A stretch of 64,000 nucleotides of DNA from Bacteroidota bacterium (GCA_021812985.1 JAKAMG010000019.1:2295-66294); one strand, 5' to 3'; shown: positions 50,517 through 59,144, counted from the stretch's first letter. Notes: generated by a model from the letters alone, not told the origin. Numbers and translations: made by a program.

Positions 50517-52178
50517 ATGCGGCCTTCCAATATCAGGTTTCGCTTTGCCAACCTGGCTCTGGCCATGATTGCATTTTTTTTTGCGATTGGCACTGCCTCT
50601 GCCCAGTTATCGCCCGGCCCGCTGTCTCACTGGCACTCCAACCTCGAAGGCATTACTAACTGCACCACATGCCACTCGATCGGCAAGCTTATCTCAAACG
50701 TCAAATGCCTTTCCTGCCACAAGGAGATTCAGACCCGCGTCGACAAAGGGATCGGCTACCATGCGACCATCAAATCAAAGGAATGCGCGGGATGCCATCA
50801 GGAGCACCTCGGCAAAAACTACGAGATAGTCAGGTTTGATACGTCTTCATTCGATCATTCGAGCATGGGCTTCTCGCTCACCGGTAAGCACAAGGAAATC
50901 GGGTGCAGAAGCTGTCACAACCCGTCGAAAATTTCCGATCAGGATGTCAAAAAGCTTCCCGCCGACCAGCTTAACGTGACGTATCTCGGTCTTTCACCAA
51001 GTTGTTCCTCGTGCCATGAAGACGTTCACAAAGGACAGTTCAGCCAGTCCTGCTCATCGTGCCATGATACGTTCAAATGGAAACCTGCCGCCAATTTCAA
51101 CCATGACAGCACCCGCTACCCCCTCACGGGGAGCCACAAGACTGTAGGGTGCTACGACTGCCATAACCAGAAGATGAGCGACGGGAAGACGGTGAAATAC
51201 ACCGGCCTCGAGTTTTCGAGCTGCGGCTCATGCCACACTGATCCCCATAAAGGCGCTTTTAAACAGGCGTGCGCCTCCTGTCACAACACGGACTCGTTCT
51301 TCTCGGTTGCATCCGGAGAATTCGATCATTCCAAAACCGAGTTCCCGCTGCTGGGCAAGCATGCGGGACTGAAGTGCGCAAAGTGCCACGCGGATAGCCC
51401 AACGAAGCGGAACATCAGCGGAGGTTTAGGGTTCCGAATCGCAAAGTTCAAAGTCTGTTCCGACTGCCATTCCGACGCGCACGGTGGACAGTTTGACAGG
51501 ATTGCGGGAGGAGACAGGTGCGAGAAATGCCATAACGTTTATGGGTTCACGCCTGCGACGTTCACGATTGCGGATCACCAGAAGTCTTCCTTCATGCTGG
51601 ACGGAGCACATCTTGCCGTGGCTTGCACCAACTGCCACTTGGCGGATAAAATAGCTGCGAAGTCGACACGGCAATTCATCTGGTCAGGCAAGATCACCTG
51701 CCTGACATGCCACGCGAATGTTCACGGGGAACAGTTCTCGCGGATCATGACAAATGGGTGCGTGACCTGCCATACCACGGATTCATGGCAGAAGCTCGTC
51801 TTTTCTCATGACAAAACGAAATTTCCTCTGAAGGGAAAACATGCAACTATCGCCTGCTCTGATTGTCACAAGAGACCGAAAGGCACAACTCTCCCGGTAC
51901 GGTACGCGGGCCTTGACACGCACTGTTATTCATGCCACGATGACGCTCACGCCGGACAATTCGAAGTTGATGGAACGACGCATTGCAGTTCCTGCCATAC
52001 CGCCGACACATGGAAGAAGACACTGTTCGACCACGATACGCAGTCGGATTTTCCGCTGACCGGTAAGCACATCGGTGTCCCTTGTGAAAAGTGCCATCCA
52101 ACCGTGGAAATGAATGGCAAAGAGGTCGTCAAGTACATAAATATTGGAACGAGATGCATCGATTGCCATTCAAACTAA
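50517..52178 (+). CDS. Multihaem cytochrome c with 20 CXXCH motifs
   Basis: About 553 residues from the ATG at 50517, whose signal peptide ends ATASAQ-like (IGTASAQ). I count 20 CXXCH sites, so up to 20 covalently bound haems, spread over the whole mature chain. Six times the module F-x-H-[DS]..[FY]-x-L-x-G-x-H....C-x-x-C-H recurs; between modules are CSSCH/CHTDxHxGQF-type pairs. Distal histidines that could serve as sixth ligands are frequent. The protein should be periplasmic or surface-exposed and act as an electron wire. It lies between the b-haem membrane gene and a second cytochrome gene whose start overlaps its end by 25 bases. Confidence 0.92.
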   Translation: MRPSNIRFRFANLALAMIAFFFAIGTASAQLSPGPLSHWHSNLEGITNCTTCHSIGKLISNVKCLSCHKEIQTRVDKGIGYHATIKSKECAGCHQEHLGKNYEIVRFDTSSFDHSSMGFSLTGKHKEIGCRSCHNPSKISDQDVKKLPADQLNVTYLGLSPSCSSCHEDVHKGQFSQSCSSCHDTFKWKPAANFNHDSTRYPLTGSHKTVGCYDCHNQKMSDGKTVKYTGLEFSSCGSCHTDPHKGAFKQACASCHNTDSFFSVASGEFDHSKTEFPLLGKHAGLKCAKCHADSPTKRNISGGLGFRIAKFKVCSDCHSDAHGGQFDRIAGGDRCEKCHNVYGFTPATFTIADHQKSSFMLDGAHLAVACTNCHLADKIAAKSTRQFIWSGKITCLTCHANVHGEQFSRIMTNGCVTCHTTDSWQKLVFSHDKTKFPLKGKHATIACSDCHKRPKGTTLPVRYAGLDTHCYSCHDDAHAGQFEVDGTTHCSSCHTADTWKKTLFDHDTQSDFPLTGKHIGVPCEKCHPTVEMNGKEVVKYINIGTRCIDCHSN

Positions 52179-53023
52179 AACGGTTTCTCAAAGGACTCAT
52201 CGGAGTAGGCCTAAGGGGGACCAGTTTGATTCTCCTGATCAGTTGGATCAACAATGCGGCGTTCGCGCAGGCTTCCCCGCACGGGCCGATCACATTCAAA
52301 TGCACGGCCTGTCATACGACAGAAAGCTGGAAAGAACTCGCCTCGCCGATGGAATTCGATCATTCGGACACCGGTTTCAGGCTGACAGGGCAGCACAAGA
52401 ATGTAGCGTGCGAGGCCTGCCATGCAGGCTTCAAATTCACTAATACGCCACAGGACTGCTACTCCTGCCATAGAAGAGACTACGATGCGGCGGTCACGAT
52501 CAATCACAGGCTCGCTGGGTTCGGTACCGACTGTTCCCAATGCCATCGCTCGAACGCGTCCTCATGGATCTCGAGCTTCGACCACGACAGGACTCAATTC
52601 CCTACTCGCGGGGCGCACGAGGCCGTACCGTGCATCAGCTGTCACGTAGGCGGTCGATATCGTGGGACGCCGAGCGAATGCGTCGCCTGCCATGAAAATG
52701 TCTATGTAACGGCCCAGAACCCCAATCATATAGCTGCGGGGTTCAACACTGAGTGCGCCGTGTGCCATAGAGCACTGACCTGGCAGCCGGCGGCCTTCTA
52801 CCCGCACCCCTACTTCCCCATTCACGCCGGCGACAGACACAGCCCGGGCGTTTGGAATGCGTGCACTGATTGCCACGCAAGCCAGCCTAACTACTCAACT
52901 TTTGCCTGCACTAATTGTCACGAACACACGGCGGCGCGAACAAATCCCAGGCATGCCGACGTCGGAGGCTACGTGTATGAAAGTAGCGCGTGCTATCGAT
53001 GCCACCCCACAGGTGGAGGATAA
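52154..53023 (+). CDS. Decahaem cytochrome c
   Basis: The product is about 289 residues from the ATG at 52154 (signal peptide SLILLISWINNAAFAQA). It contains ten CXXCH sites. Two copies of the F-D-H-[DS]..F...G.H....C..CH module seen in the 20-haem protein are present (residues about 60-85 and 135-160), plus two shortened forms (NHRLAGFGTDCSQCH, NHIAAGFNTECAVCH). Its size and haem number equal those of the MtrA/PioA decahaems that run through outer-membrane porins, though overall similarity could not be tested. The gene overlaps the previous cytochrome and its stop is adjacent to the barrel start, so these three are translationally coupled. Confidence 0.9.
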   Translation: MHRLPFKLKRFLKGLIGVGLRGTSLILLISWINNAAFAQASPHGPITFKCTACHTTESWKELASPMEFDHSDTGFRLTGQHKNVACEACHAGFKFTNTPQDCYSCHRRDYDAAVTINHRLAGFGTDCSQCHRSNASSWISSFDHDRTQFPTRGAHEAVPCISCHVGGRYRGTPSECVACHENVYVTAQNPNHIAAGFNTECAVCHRALTWQPAAFYPHPYFPIHAGDRHSPGVWNACTDCHASQPNYSTFACTNCHEHTAARTNPRHADVGGYVYESSACYRCHPTGGG

Positions 53024-54625
53024 TTGGGCAGGACGGGAGCTATAATCCTCGCTTTCTTCTCGTTGGCCATTCATGCGAAGGCACAACAGAAGCAGGAGGC
53101 GACGGCAAAGATTTCTTACATCGCCGGGCCAACCGTTTATTTGACAGCCGGTGGAATCGACGGCGTGGCACCGGGTGATTCGGCCCGTGTCTATCGGGAA
53201 GGCGCTTTAGTTGGATCGCTAATCGTCACCGCGATCGCGGACAGTTCAAGTGCCGCTCGCGCACTCAACGGCTTGCAGGGATTCAGGATCGGCGATACTG
53301 TCCAGATTGTCCTCTCGAATCGTCTTCCTGCACCGCTTAGCACTCAAGTCGTAAGCAAAGGAGGATCTAGCAGCACGAGCGAGCGGTCAGTGAGCGGGGA
53401 ATCTTTCCCCCGGGCGAACGTACTCTCCGGCCGTGTAGGGCTTCAATACGACATGATTGCGGCCGAGGATTCGAAACTTAACCTCAGTCAGCCAGGCGCG
53501 CTCGTCCAAATCGGTATAAGCAATCTCTTCGGAGCCGGGATGTCTTTCAGACTCTATGGAATGAGCTTCCTTGACGGTAACGGCGTTTACGCGCAATACG
53601 GAAACAGGACCGGACTTAGCAACAACCTTTACAGCGCGACGCTCACGGGCGAGACTGCCGGCTCCGCATTGGGATACAGTATCGGGAGACAGAACTCTCA
53701 ATTCGTAAGCGGGATGGGGACCTTCGATGGCGGGCAAGTCTATTTCCGGATAAACAGGTTTACGATCGGTGCGCTCGGCGGGGCCTCGGCGACCATCCCG
53801 TCTTCAACCCTTGGCTACTCCGGGACAAAGACAGCAGCGTTTATCAACTATCATTCCGGTGCCGACGTATTTCACCAGTTTGACGGAACCGCTGCCTACG
53901 GCCTTCAGATGGTCGGGGGCAAGCTTGACAGAAATTATCTCTACCTTCAGAACTCCCTGTCCCTCGGCTCGAACCTGAACTTCTACGAGAGCACGGAGAT
54001 AGACTTGAGCAGAGAATCAAACGGAACCAGAGTCGGCGGACTGAACTTTTCGAACACTTTCTTTTCAATGAACTATTACCCGACGAGCTGGCTCTTTGCG
54101 AATCTCGGATATGACGCATACCGTACCGTCTACCTTTTTCAGACTATGAAGGCTATACCGGACAGCCTGATCGATCCAAATGTCTCGCAGGGATTACGGG
54201 CAAGCATCTCCGCGCACGTTACCGCTTCACTCACCCTCACCGCCAACGGAAGCTACAGGACGCGTAGAGATTACGCCAGGAGCGAGCACACGCTCGGCGG
54301 CTCCGTGAGAACGAGCAACCTACTCGATCTCGGCATCGGTGCAAGCGTCAGGTATCTCACAATGACGGGCGTCTACTCGATTGCGAACGACGTCAACGTT
54401 GAAATCGACCGTACATTCTTCGACGCGCTCGACGTCACCCTCAGCTACGACTCGTACAGCGTCTCCGTCTCCACGGTTGAGCAGACATACAAGACACAGA
54501 CCATTTCAGCTTTTATCGATTACGACTTTAGCCAAAAATGGTACTCGACGATCGGCCTCGATGACGGAATAGATCCATCGATGAACAGCTTCAGGGTTTT
54601 CGCCGAAATAGGTTTTAGATTCTGA
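53024..54625 (+). CDS. Outer-membrane beta-barrel protein of the cytochrome cluster
   Basis: The product is 533 residues with a TTG start that directly follows the previous stop and has GGTGGAGG upstream. A signal peptide (IILAFFSLAIHAKAQ) precedes a small beta-domain (about residues 25-95, ATAKISYIAGPTVYLTAGG...) and about 380 residues of alternating polar/aromatic strands ending in ...FAEIGFRF, the terminal Phe of BAM-assembled barrels. Barrel size corresponds to roughly 18-22 strands. Placed between the decahaem cytochrome and an oxidoreductase gene, it probably forms the sheath through which a cytochrome passes electrons, as MtrB does, although it is shorter than MtrB (about 700 residues). 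Confidence 0.8.
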   Translation: MGRTGAIILAFFSLAIHAKAQQKQEATAKISYIAGPTVYLTAGGIDGVAPGDSARVYREGALVGSLIVTAIADSSSAARALNGLQGFRIGDTVQIVLSNRLPAPLSTQVVSKGGSSSTSERSVSGESFPRANVLSGRVGLQYDMIAAEDSKLNLSQPGALVQIGISNLFGAGMSFRLYGMSFLDGNGVYAQYGNRTGLSNNLYSATLTGETAGSALGYSIGRQNSQFVSGMGTFDGGQVYFRINRFTIGALGGASATIPSSTLGYSGTKTAAFINYHSGADVFHQFDGTAAYGLQMVGGKLDRNYLYLQNSLSLGSNLNFYESTEIDLSRESNGTRVGGLNFSNTFFSMNYYPTSWLFANLGYDAYRTVYLFQTMKAIPDSLIDPNVSQGLRASISAHVTASLTLTANGSYRTRRDYARSEHTLGGSVRTSNLLDLGIGASVRYLTMTGVYSIANDVNVEIDRTFFDALDVTLSYDSYSVSVSTVEQTYKTQTISAFIDYDFSQKWYSTIGLDDGIDPSMNSFRVFAEIGFRF

Positions 54626-54636
54626 CGGACAATTTC

Positions 54637-55956
54637 ATGAACCAGTCTTTGATAACAGTTGTAGTTACCGCACTCCTCATATTCCTGGCGGCTTTTCCTT
54701 ACTTCCGCCGTCTGAAGAAGAAAGAGGAAAAGGCGAAGAAGAAATTCCAGGAAATGAAGATCAGCGGATTGCACGAAGCTGTTACGGTTCACCCGCACAT
54801 CGACGTAACCACATGCATAGGGTGCGGAGGATGCGTCAGAGCCTGTCCAGAAGGGGACGTTCTCGCCGTTATCGAGGGTAAGGCGACGCTGATACACGGC
54901 GCGAAATGTGTCGGACACGGGCTTTGCGCCGAAGCGTGCCCCGTAGGAGCGATAGAACTCCTTATGGCCAAACCAGGGCGGAGCGCAGACCTTCCCGCCC
55001 TCGATGAGCACTATGAAACAAACGTCAAGGGAGTTTTCATAATTGGAGAACTTGGCGGGATAGGGCTCATCAAGAATGCGGTTTCGCAGGGCAAGGCAGC
55101 AATTTCCTACATTGCAGAACAGCCGAAGGCCGGAGTCGCGGATTTCGATGTGGCCATTGTCGGTGCCGGACCAGCCGGACTGGCGGCAGGACTAAGCGCG
55201 AAGGCGAGCGGACTCAGTCACGTCATACTCGAGCAAAGCGACATCGGCGGCTCAATACTTCACTACCCGCGCGCCAAGGTCGTGATGACGTCCCCCGTCG
55301 AGCTACCGTTATGGGGAAAGTTGAAGCTCACAGACGTGAAGAAGGAAGTTCTCCTCGAAGCGTGGCAGAATATCATCGCTAAGGCTAAGCTCGACATAAG
55401 GACAAACGAAAAGGTGCTGGATGTGCAGAAGACAGACGACGTATTTACTCTGACAACTTCCGCCTCTACGCTAACGGCGCGTTTCGTCCTCCTCGCACTT
55501 GGTCGGCGGGGAACGCCGAAGAAACTCGGCGTCCCGGGAGAGGACTTATCTAAAGTGATGTATCGCCTCATCGACACTTCGAATTATCAGCACGCTAATG
55601 TACTTGTGGTAGGAGGAGGCGACTCGGCAGTCGAAGCCGCGGTAGGACTCTCGCTTCAAAAGAGCAACAATGTAACCCTTTCGTACAGGCGCGGTGAGTT
55701 CACGCGACTCAAGGAGCGCAACCTCGGTAATATCAAAAACATAATGTCAGGCAGGAAGGTGCGCGTCGTCTTCAATTCAGAGGTGAAAGAGATACGCGAA
55801 ATGAGTGTAGTCGTCTCATCACCTGATGGTGACGTCGAACTTCCGAACGATTATGTCTTCATATTTGCCGGAGGTGAGCTACCCTTCGAACTCTTGAAAA
55901 GGATTGGGATCCGCACTCAAATGCAGGAGATTGCAGATGGACCTGTTTCCGCCTGA
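54637..55956 (+). CDS. Membrane-anchored ferredoxin-type NAD(P)/FAD oxidoreductase
   Basis: The product is 439 residues. A single N-terminal helix (SLITVVVTALLIFLAAFPYF) anchors it, followed by a Lys-rich linker. A ferredoxin domain follows: site one is a full CIGCGGCVRACP (about residue 60-71); site two reads CVGHGLCAEACP, with His where the second Cys should be, so it may hold a His-ligated 4Fe-4S or a 3Fe-4S cluster. Then a pyridine-nucleotide-disulfide-type FAD/NAD fold with GAGPAGLAAG (about 175) and GGGDSAVEAA (about 326). No redox CxxC is seen. It is the last gene of the cytochrome cluster and could move electrons between NAD(P)H and the membrane. Confidence 0.87.
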   Translation: MNQSLITVVVTALLIFLAAFPYFRRLKKKEEKAKKKFQEMKISGLHEAVTVHPHIDVTTCIGCGGCVRACPEGDVLAVIEGKATLIHGAKCVGHGLCAEACPVGAIELLMAKPGRSADLPALDEHYETNVKGVFIIGELGGIGLIKNAVSQGKAAISYIAEQPKAGVADFDVAIVGAGPAGLAAGLSAKASGLSHVILEQSDIGGSILHYPRAKVVMTSPVELPLWGKLKLTDVKKEVLLEAWQNIIAKAKLDIRTNEKVLDVQKTDDVFTLTTSASTLTARFVLLALGRRGTPKKLGVPGEDLSKVMYRLIDTSNYQHANVLVVGGGDSAVEAAVGLSLQKSNNVTLSYRRGEFTRLKERNLGNIKNIMSGRKVRVVFNSEVKEIREMSVVVSSPDGDVELPNDYVFIFAGGELPFELLKRIGIRTQMQEIADGPVSA

Positions 55957-56356
55957 ATTTGAATCTCCCCTTTGCGAGGTCCGCGCTTCCTCGCGCCCAG
56001 TGGCGTTAAGGCCTCCGCATACGACGCGGAATGATTTTACCCGTTTTAGAAATCCTTGAGCGTTTCCCGATTCTTCAGATTTCTCGGTAACTCTTGAAAT
56101 GAACCTCCGATTAAGATAAATTTTATGCGTCGACAGCCAGATTTAACGGGGACAATGAGTCGGCCAAACCGACGAGTCGACTGTTCTGGTTTCGCAGATA
56201 GAGAGTCAACCACTCTTTTGATTTTGAATCGCCCAGAGCTGAAACAAAAGACCGGATTAAGGGCAAAGCACTGACACGGGTCTTCAGCGACTGGAGCACA
56301 AACACCAACTATTCCGCCAAGCACGGAAGGAAGACTCGAGTCTTCACAGGAGTTTA
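55957..56356. other. 400-base gap, probable rho leader
   Basis: No gene is supported. A minus-strand frame (56046-56324) has no ribosome site and no family resemblance. A long leader before rho is usual, because rho is often autoregulated by attenuation. A candidate promoter is listed separately. Confidence 0.6.
56094..56122 (+). promoter_or_regulatory. Candidate promoter for rho
   Basis: TTGAAA (56094-56099) and TAAATT (56117-56122) are separated by 17 bases, in the orientation of rho. The match to the -10 consensus is four of six. It would leave an untranslated leader of about 230 bases. Confidence 0.3.
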
Positions 56357-57505
56357 ATGACTATTTCTTTTTCCGGGATACTCGAAATTGATCGAGCCCG
56401 CCCCAAGGGACAGAGGCACCCGAATGGAAGGCATCATGATACATTCAGCCGCGAGCGCGGTTTCATAAGGAAGCAGTCGCTCACGCTCGGACCAAACAAC
56501 GGAGACATCTACGTCCCGGAGTCGCTAATCCAGAAATACAACCTTCGGCAGGGCTCGTTCATCACAGGGAGCGCGGAGAATGGAAACGGGAAAGGGCCCC
56601 AGGCGAGGGTGATCGAAAGTGTAAACGGTATCGATCCGGAAAAATGGAAGTCAACCACAGAGTTCTCGTCACGCGACGCGGTATCTCCTAATGAGATCAT
56701 AAGACTTGAGGGACCAAAATCTGACCCCGCGATGAGGGTCGTCGACCTCTTCTGCCCGCTTGGGAAGGGACAGCGCGCCCTTATCGTCTCTCCCCCGAAA
56801 GCCGGCAAGACCGTACTCCTCCAGCAAATCGCACAGGCAATTAACGCGAACTCTCCCGACGTAGACTTGATCGTACTCCTGATAGACGAACGCCCCGAAG
56901 AGGTCACCGACATTAAGCGATCCATAAACGGAGAAGTCTTCGCCAGCTCCAACGACAACGACCTGGCAAGCCACGTGCGTCTCGCCCAGCTAGTACCCGA
57001 GTACGCGAAGAGAAAGGTAGAGGCTGGGAGAGACGTCGTCCTCCTCCTCGACTCACTCACGCGTCTGGGCCGGGCGTTCAACGTCCATCAGAAGAGCAGT
57101 GGAAGGACGATGACCGGCGGAGTGGACATACGCGCGCTCGAGATCCCCAAGAAGATTTTTGGAGCCGCGAGAAAACTTGAAGGGGGCGGTTCATTGACGA
57201 TCATCGCCACCATACTCGTCGACACCAATTCCCGCATGGACGAGCTAATATTCCAGGAGTTCAAAGGTACAGGCAACATGGAGCTCGTACTGGATCGTGA
57301 CCTCGCCAACGAAAGGATATTCCCTGCAATAAATCTGAACGCGTCTGGTACAAGGCGAGAAGAGCTCCTCTACGGCGAAAATGTAAAGCAGCACCAGGAG
57401 CTCCGCCGTTCTATTGCGCGAATGTCACCTCGCGAGGGGATGCAAAACGTCCTCAAACTTGTCCATCGCTACCACACCAACGAGAAACTCCTCGCAAACT
57501 TCTGA
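56357..57505 (+). CDS. rho: Transcription termination factor Rho, without the N-terminal helical domain
   Basis: The product is 382 residues, about 40 shorter than E. coli Rho. It begins almost at the RNA-binding cold-shock-like domain (SGILEIDRARPKGQRHPNGR, then NNGDIYVPESLIQKYNLRQGSF) and has a basic insert there. The ATPase is complete: P-loop VSPPKAGKTVLLQQ at about residues 145-158, LLIDERPEEVTDI, LLDSLTRLGRAFN and the C-terminal VDTNSRMDELIFQEFKGTGN. The helical Rho_N part is missing; no upstream in-frame start restores it. It should work as a hexamer that translocates RNA and ends transcription. Confidence 0.95.
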   Translation: MTISFSGILEIDRARPKGQRHPNGRHHDTFSRERGFIRKQSLTLGPNNGDIYVPESLIQKYNLRQGSFITGSAENGNGKGPQARVIESVNGIDPEKWKSTTEFSSRDAVSPNEIIRLEGPKSDPAMRVVDLFCPLGKGQRALIVSPPKAGKTVLLQQIAQAINANSPDVDLIVLLIDERPEEVTDIKRSINGEVFASSNDNDLASHVRLAQLVPEYAKRKVEAGRDVVLLLDSLTRLGRAFNVHQKSSGRTMTGGVDIRALEIPKKIFGAARKLEGGGSLTIIATILVDTNSRMDELIFQEFKGTGNMELVLDRDLANERIFPAINLNASGTRREELLYGENVKQHQELRRSIARMSPREGMQNVLKLVHRYHTNEKLLANF

Positions 57506-57973
57506 TTCTACGGCATCGACGGCAGGATAATCCCGTTCGATGATGCATAATCTTCAGAAAGCCAACGCCGCGAGCCTTAGTGAGACTTGAGTACCACAAT
57601 GCTTTAGCGACGGGCATTCATGCGGCTACCCATAGTTACAAGAAATGTATTCCATGGATAGGGGAGAATTTCCCCCACCTTGCTGCCGTACAGATTCCGA
57701 AAGAGGAAACTGTAATAGACCATTACGATATTGTTACTAATCATCTGCTGAATTGTCCCAAAACGCGTCAGGACTTCAGAAAAACACGTATCATTTGCGG
57801 CACGATGATTGCTCAGTATTCAGCGGACGCTCTCCACCGTACGCGCCGGCCGGCACACGGCGGTTTGTGTTAAGGAAGACACAAACTGATTTTAAATTGA
57901 GCTCCGGTTTCATAAGTTGTCCTCAGGAGGACGCAAAACGGTTTAGAGAAAAGAACGAAAGCTTGGAGGGAAT
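57506..57973. other. Gene-free 468-base leader upstream of the first DUF4402 gene
   Basis: No coding region is supported. Elements seen: an inverted repeat TTTGTGT (57864-57870)/ACACAAA (57879-57885) with an 8-base spacer, possibly an operator or hairpin, and a hairpin GTCCT-CAGG-AGGAC (57919-57932) followed by GCAAAACGG. The latter's GGACGCAAA resembles one half of the c-di-GMP-I aptamer core, but the other half is not recognisable. Confidence 0.5.
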
Positions 57974-58477
57974 ATGAAAAGATTTTTAGGAGTCGCGGCG
58001 ATCGTGGCTACGATGGTTGCGAGTCCGGCCTTTGCGGGGAATACAACGACTGCAACGGCGTCGGTGAATCTCACCATCAACTCGGCTGTAACAGTTAACA
58101 CGGTCAGGGCAGCCATTAATCTCGGGTCGATATACCAGGGAACGACATCGGCGGCAGTCGACCCCGCCACGGGCGGTGCAAACGCAGCGGCGTTCAGCCT
58201 TGCGGGCCCTAACTCTTTGCCAGTGACCTTTAGCTGGCCTTCGTCAATAAATATTACGAACGGCACAACTACGGCTACTTTCGCGGCTGGCGTAGCTGGA
58301 AACACCGCCAATACACAGACCGGTGCAACCAGCCTGACGAGTGGCGGCCCTGCAGTGACTACCGCCGCTTCCGGTTCCCCGGTTTACTACTTTTGGGCGG
58401 GCGGTACCGCTACAATCCCCAGCAACGCAACTGCGGGCGCTTACTCAGGCAGCGTCACGATTACAATCACGTACTAA
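57974..58477 (+). CDS. DUF4402-type secreted surface protein
   Basis: The product is 167 residues with a signal peptide (FLGVAAIVATMVASPAFAG) and a mature chain of Thr-, Ala- and Gly-rich beta-structure ending in VTITITY. The ATG at 57974 follows a clear GGAGGG. The order (ATASVNLTI near the N-terminus, ending FWAGGTATIPSNATAGAYSGSVTITITY) fits the DUF4402 family, which is found in pilus-like and surface proteins of Bacteroidetes and Proteobacteria. It is probably exported and may polymerise or decorate a fibre. The next gene is a diverged paralogue. Confidence 0.8.
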   Translation: MKRFLGVAAIVATMVASPAFAGNTTTATASVNLTINSAVTVNTVRAAINLGSIYQGTTSAAVDPATGGANAAAFSLAGPNSLPVTFSWPSSINITNGTTTATFAAGVAGNTANTQTGATSLTSGGPAVTTAASGSPVYYFWAGGTATIPSNATAGAYSGSVTITITY

Positions 58478-58489
58478 GCAATAAGCCTT

Positions 58490-58531
58490 TGATGAGGCAG
58501 GCGGCTCACGTGACACCTGCCTCATTTTTTT
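58490..58531 (+). terminator. Intrinsic terminator between the two DUF4402 genes
   Basis: TGAGGCAGG pairs with CCTGCCTCA (nine pairs) around a 14-base loop, followed by TTTTTTT. It lies right after the first DUF4402 gene, and the second gene starts at 58537, only about five bases beyond the T run. Confidence 0.85.
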
Positions 58532-58536
58532 GTTTT

Positions 58537-59028
58537 ATGACTTTCAGAGTCCTTATCGTCGGGATTCTCCTCCTTATTCTCTCATCGGCGTGTAACGCCC
58601 AACAGCACATCGTGACAGCTACGGCAACAGTCGACATGACTATGAAACCCAACATGGGACTCGCGGCAGCACGGAACATGTCCATGGGAACCGTCACGCA
58701 GGGGCTGACGTCAATTGATGTCAATCCGATAACCGGGGGGAACGCGGCGGCATATTTTGCGTTCTCAGCACCGCCGAATACACCTGTGACGGTCAGCTAC
58801 GCCTTCACTTCCCTGTCAAACGGCCCTAGCACCATAGATTTCAACGGCCTCCTTGCTGGAAGCGAGGCCGATAACCAGACGAAGTCTTCCATCATTCTTA
58901 ACGGGTCTACGATTGTGACCAATTCCGACGGAGGATTTCATTTCTGGGCTGGAGGTTCGGCGAAGCTCTCCCGGTCACAACAGCTTGGAATCTATACCGG
59001 AACGTTTGTTCTGACCATAACCTACTAG
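58537..59028 (+). CDS. Second DUF4402-type secreted protein (paralogue)
   Basis: The product is 163 residues from the ATG at 58537 with a signal peptide (VLIVGILLLILSSACNAQ) and the same ending as its neighbour (FHFWAGGSAKLSRSQQLGIYTGTFVLTITY). It shares the order ATATVDMTMKPNMGLAAARNMSMGTVTQG with the ATASVNLTI...NLGSIYQG of the first protein, so the two arose by duplication. There is no ribosome site and no room for a promoter, because a terminator T run ends about five bases upstream; expression must come from readthrough or a start further downstream. Its role may be that of a minor subunit. Confidence 0.75.
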   Translation: MTFRVLIVGILLLILSSACNAQQHIVTATATVDMTMKPNMGLAAARNMSMGTVTQGLTSIDVNPITGGNAAAYFAFSAPPNTPVTVSYAFTSLSNGPSTIDFNGLLAGSEADNQTKSSIILNGSTIVTNSDGGFHFWAGGSAKLSRSQQLGIYTGTFVLTITY

Positions 59029-59144
59029 GCAACACAGGGAAAGGCCTCTCGAATCGGGCATTTCCGTCGATTTCGCATCAAAACCGCTACTCTGCAATCT
59101 CCCCGTTTCATTGAAACTCTGCCCCTTTTTGGGTATTATGTCAA

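Noticed and set aside
56046-56324. Minus-strand frame of 92 residues between the oxidoreductase and rho genes
   Set aside because: Composition is irregular, there is no ribosome site, and it would lie opposite the rho leader.
57580-57873. Plus-strand frame of 97 residues before the first DUF4402 gene
   Set aside because: It has a poor start context and an unconvincing composition, with no family resemblance.
57900-57973. A c-di-GMP-I riboswitch
   Set aside because: Only a GGACGCAAA-like piece is present; the GGCAAACC half and the tetraloop receptor are not seen, so it is kept as a loose similarity only.
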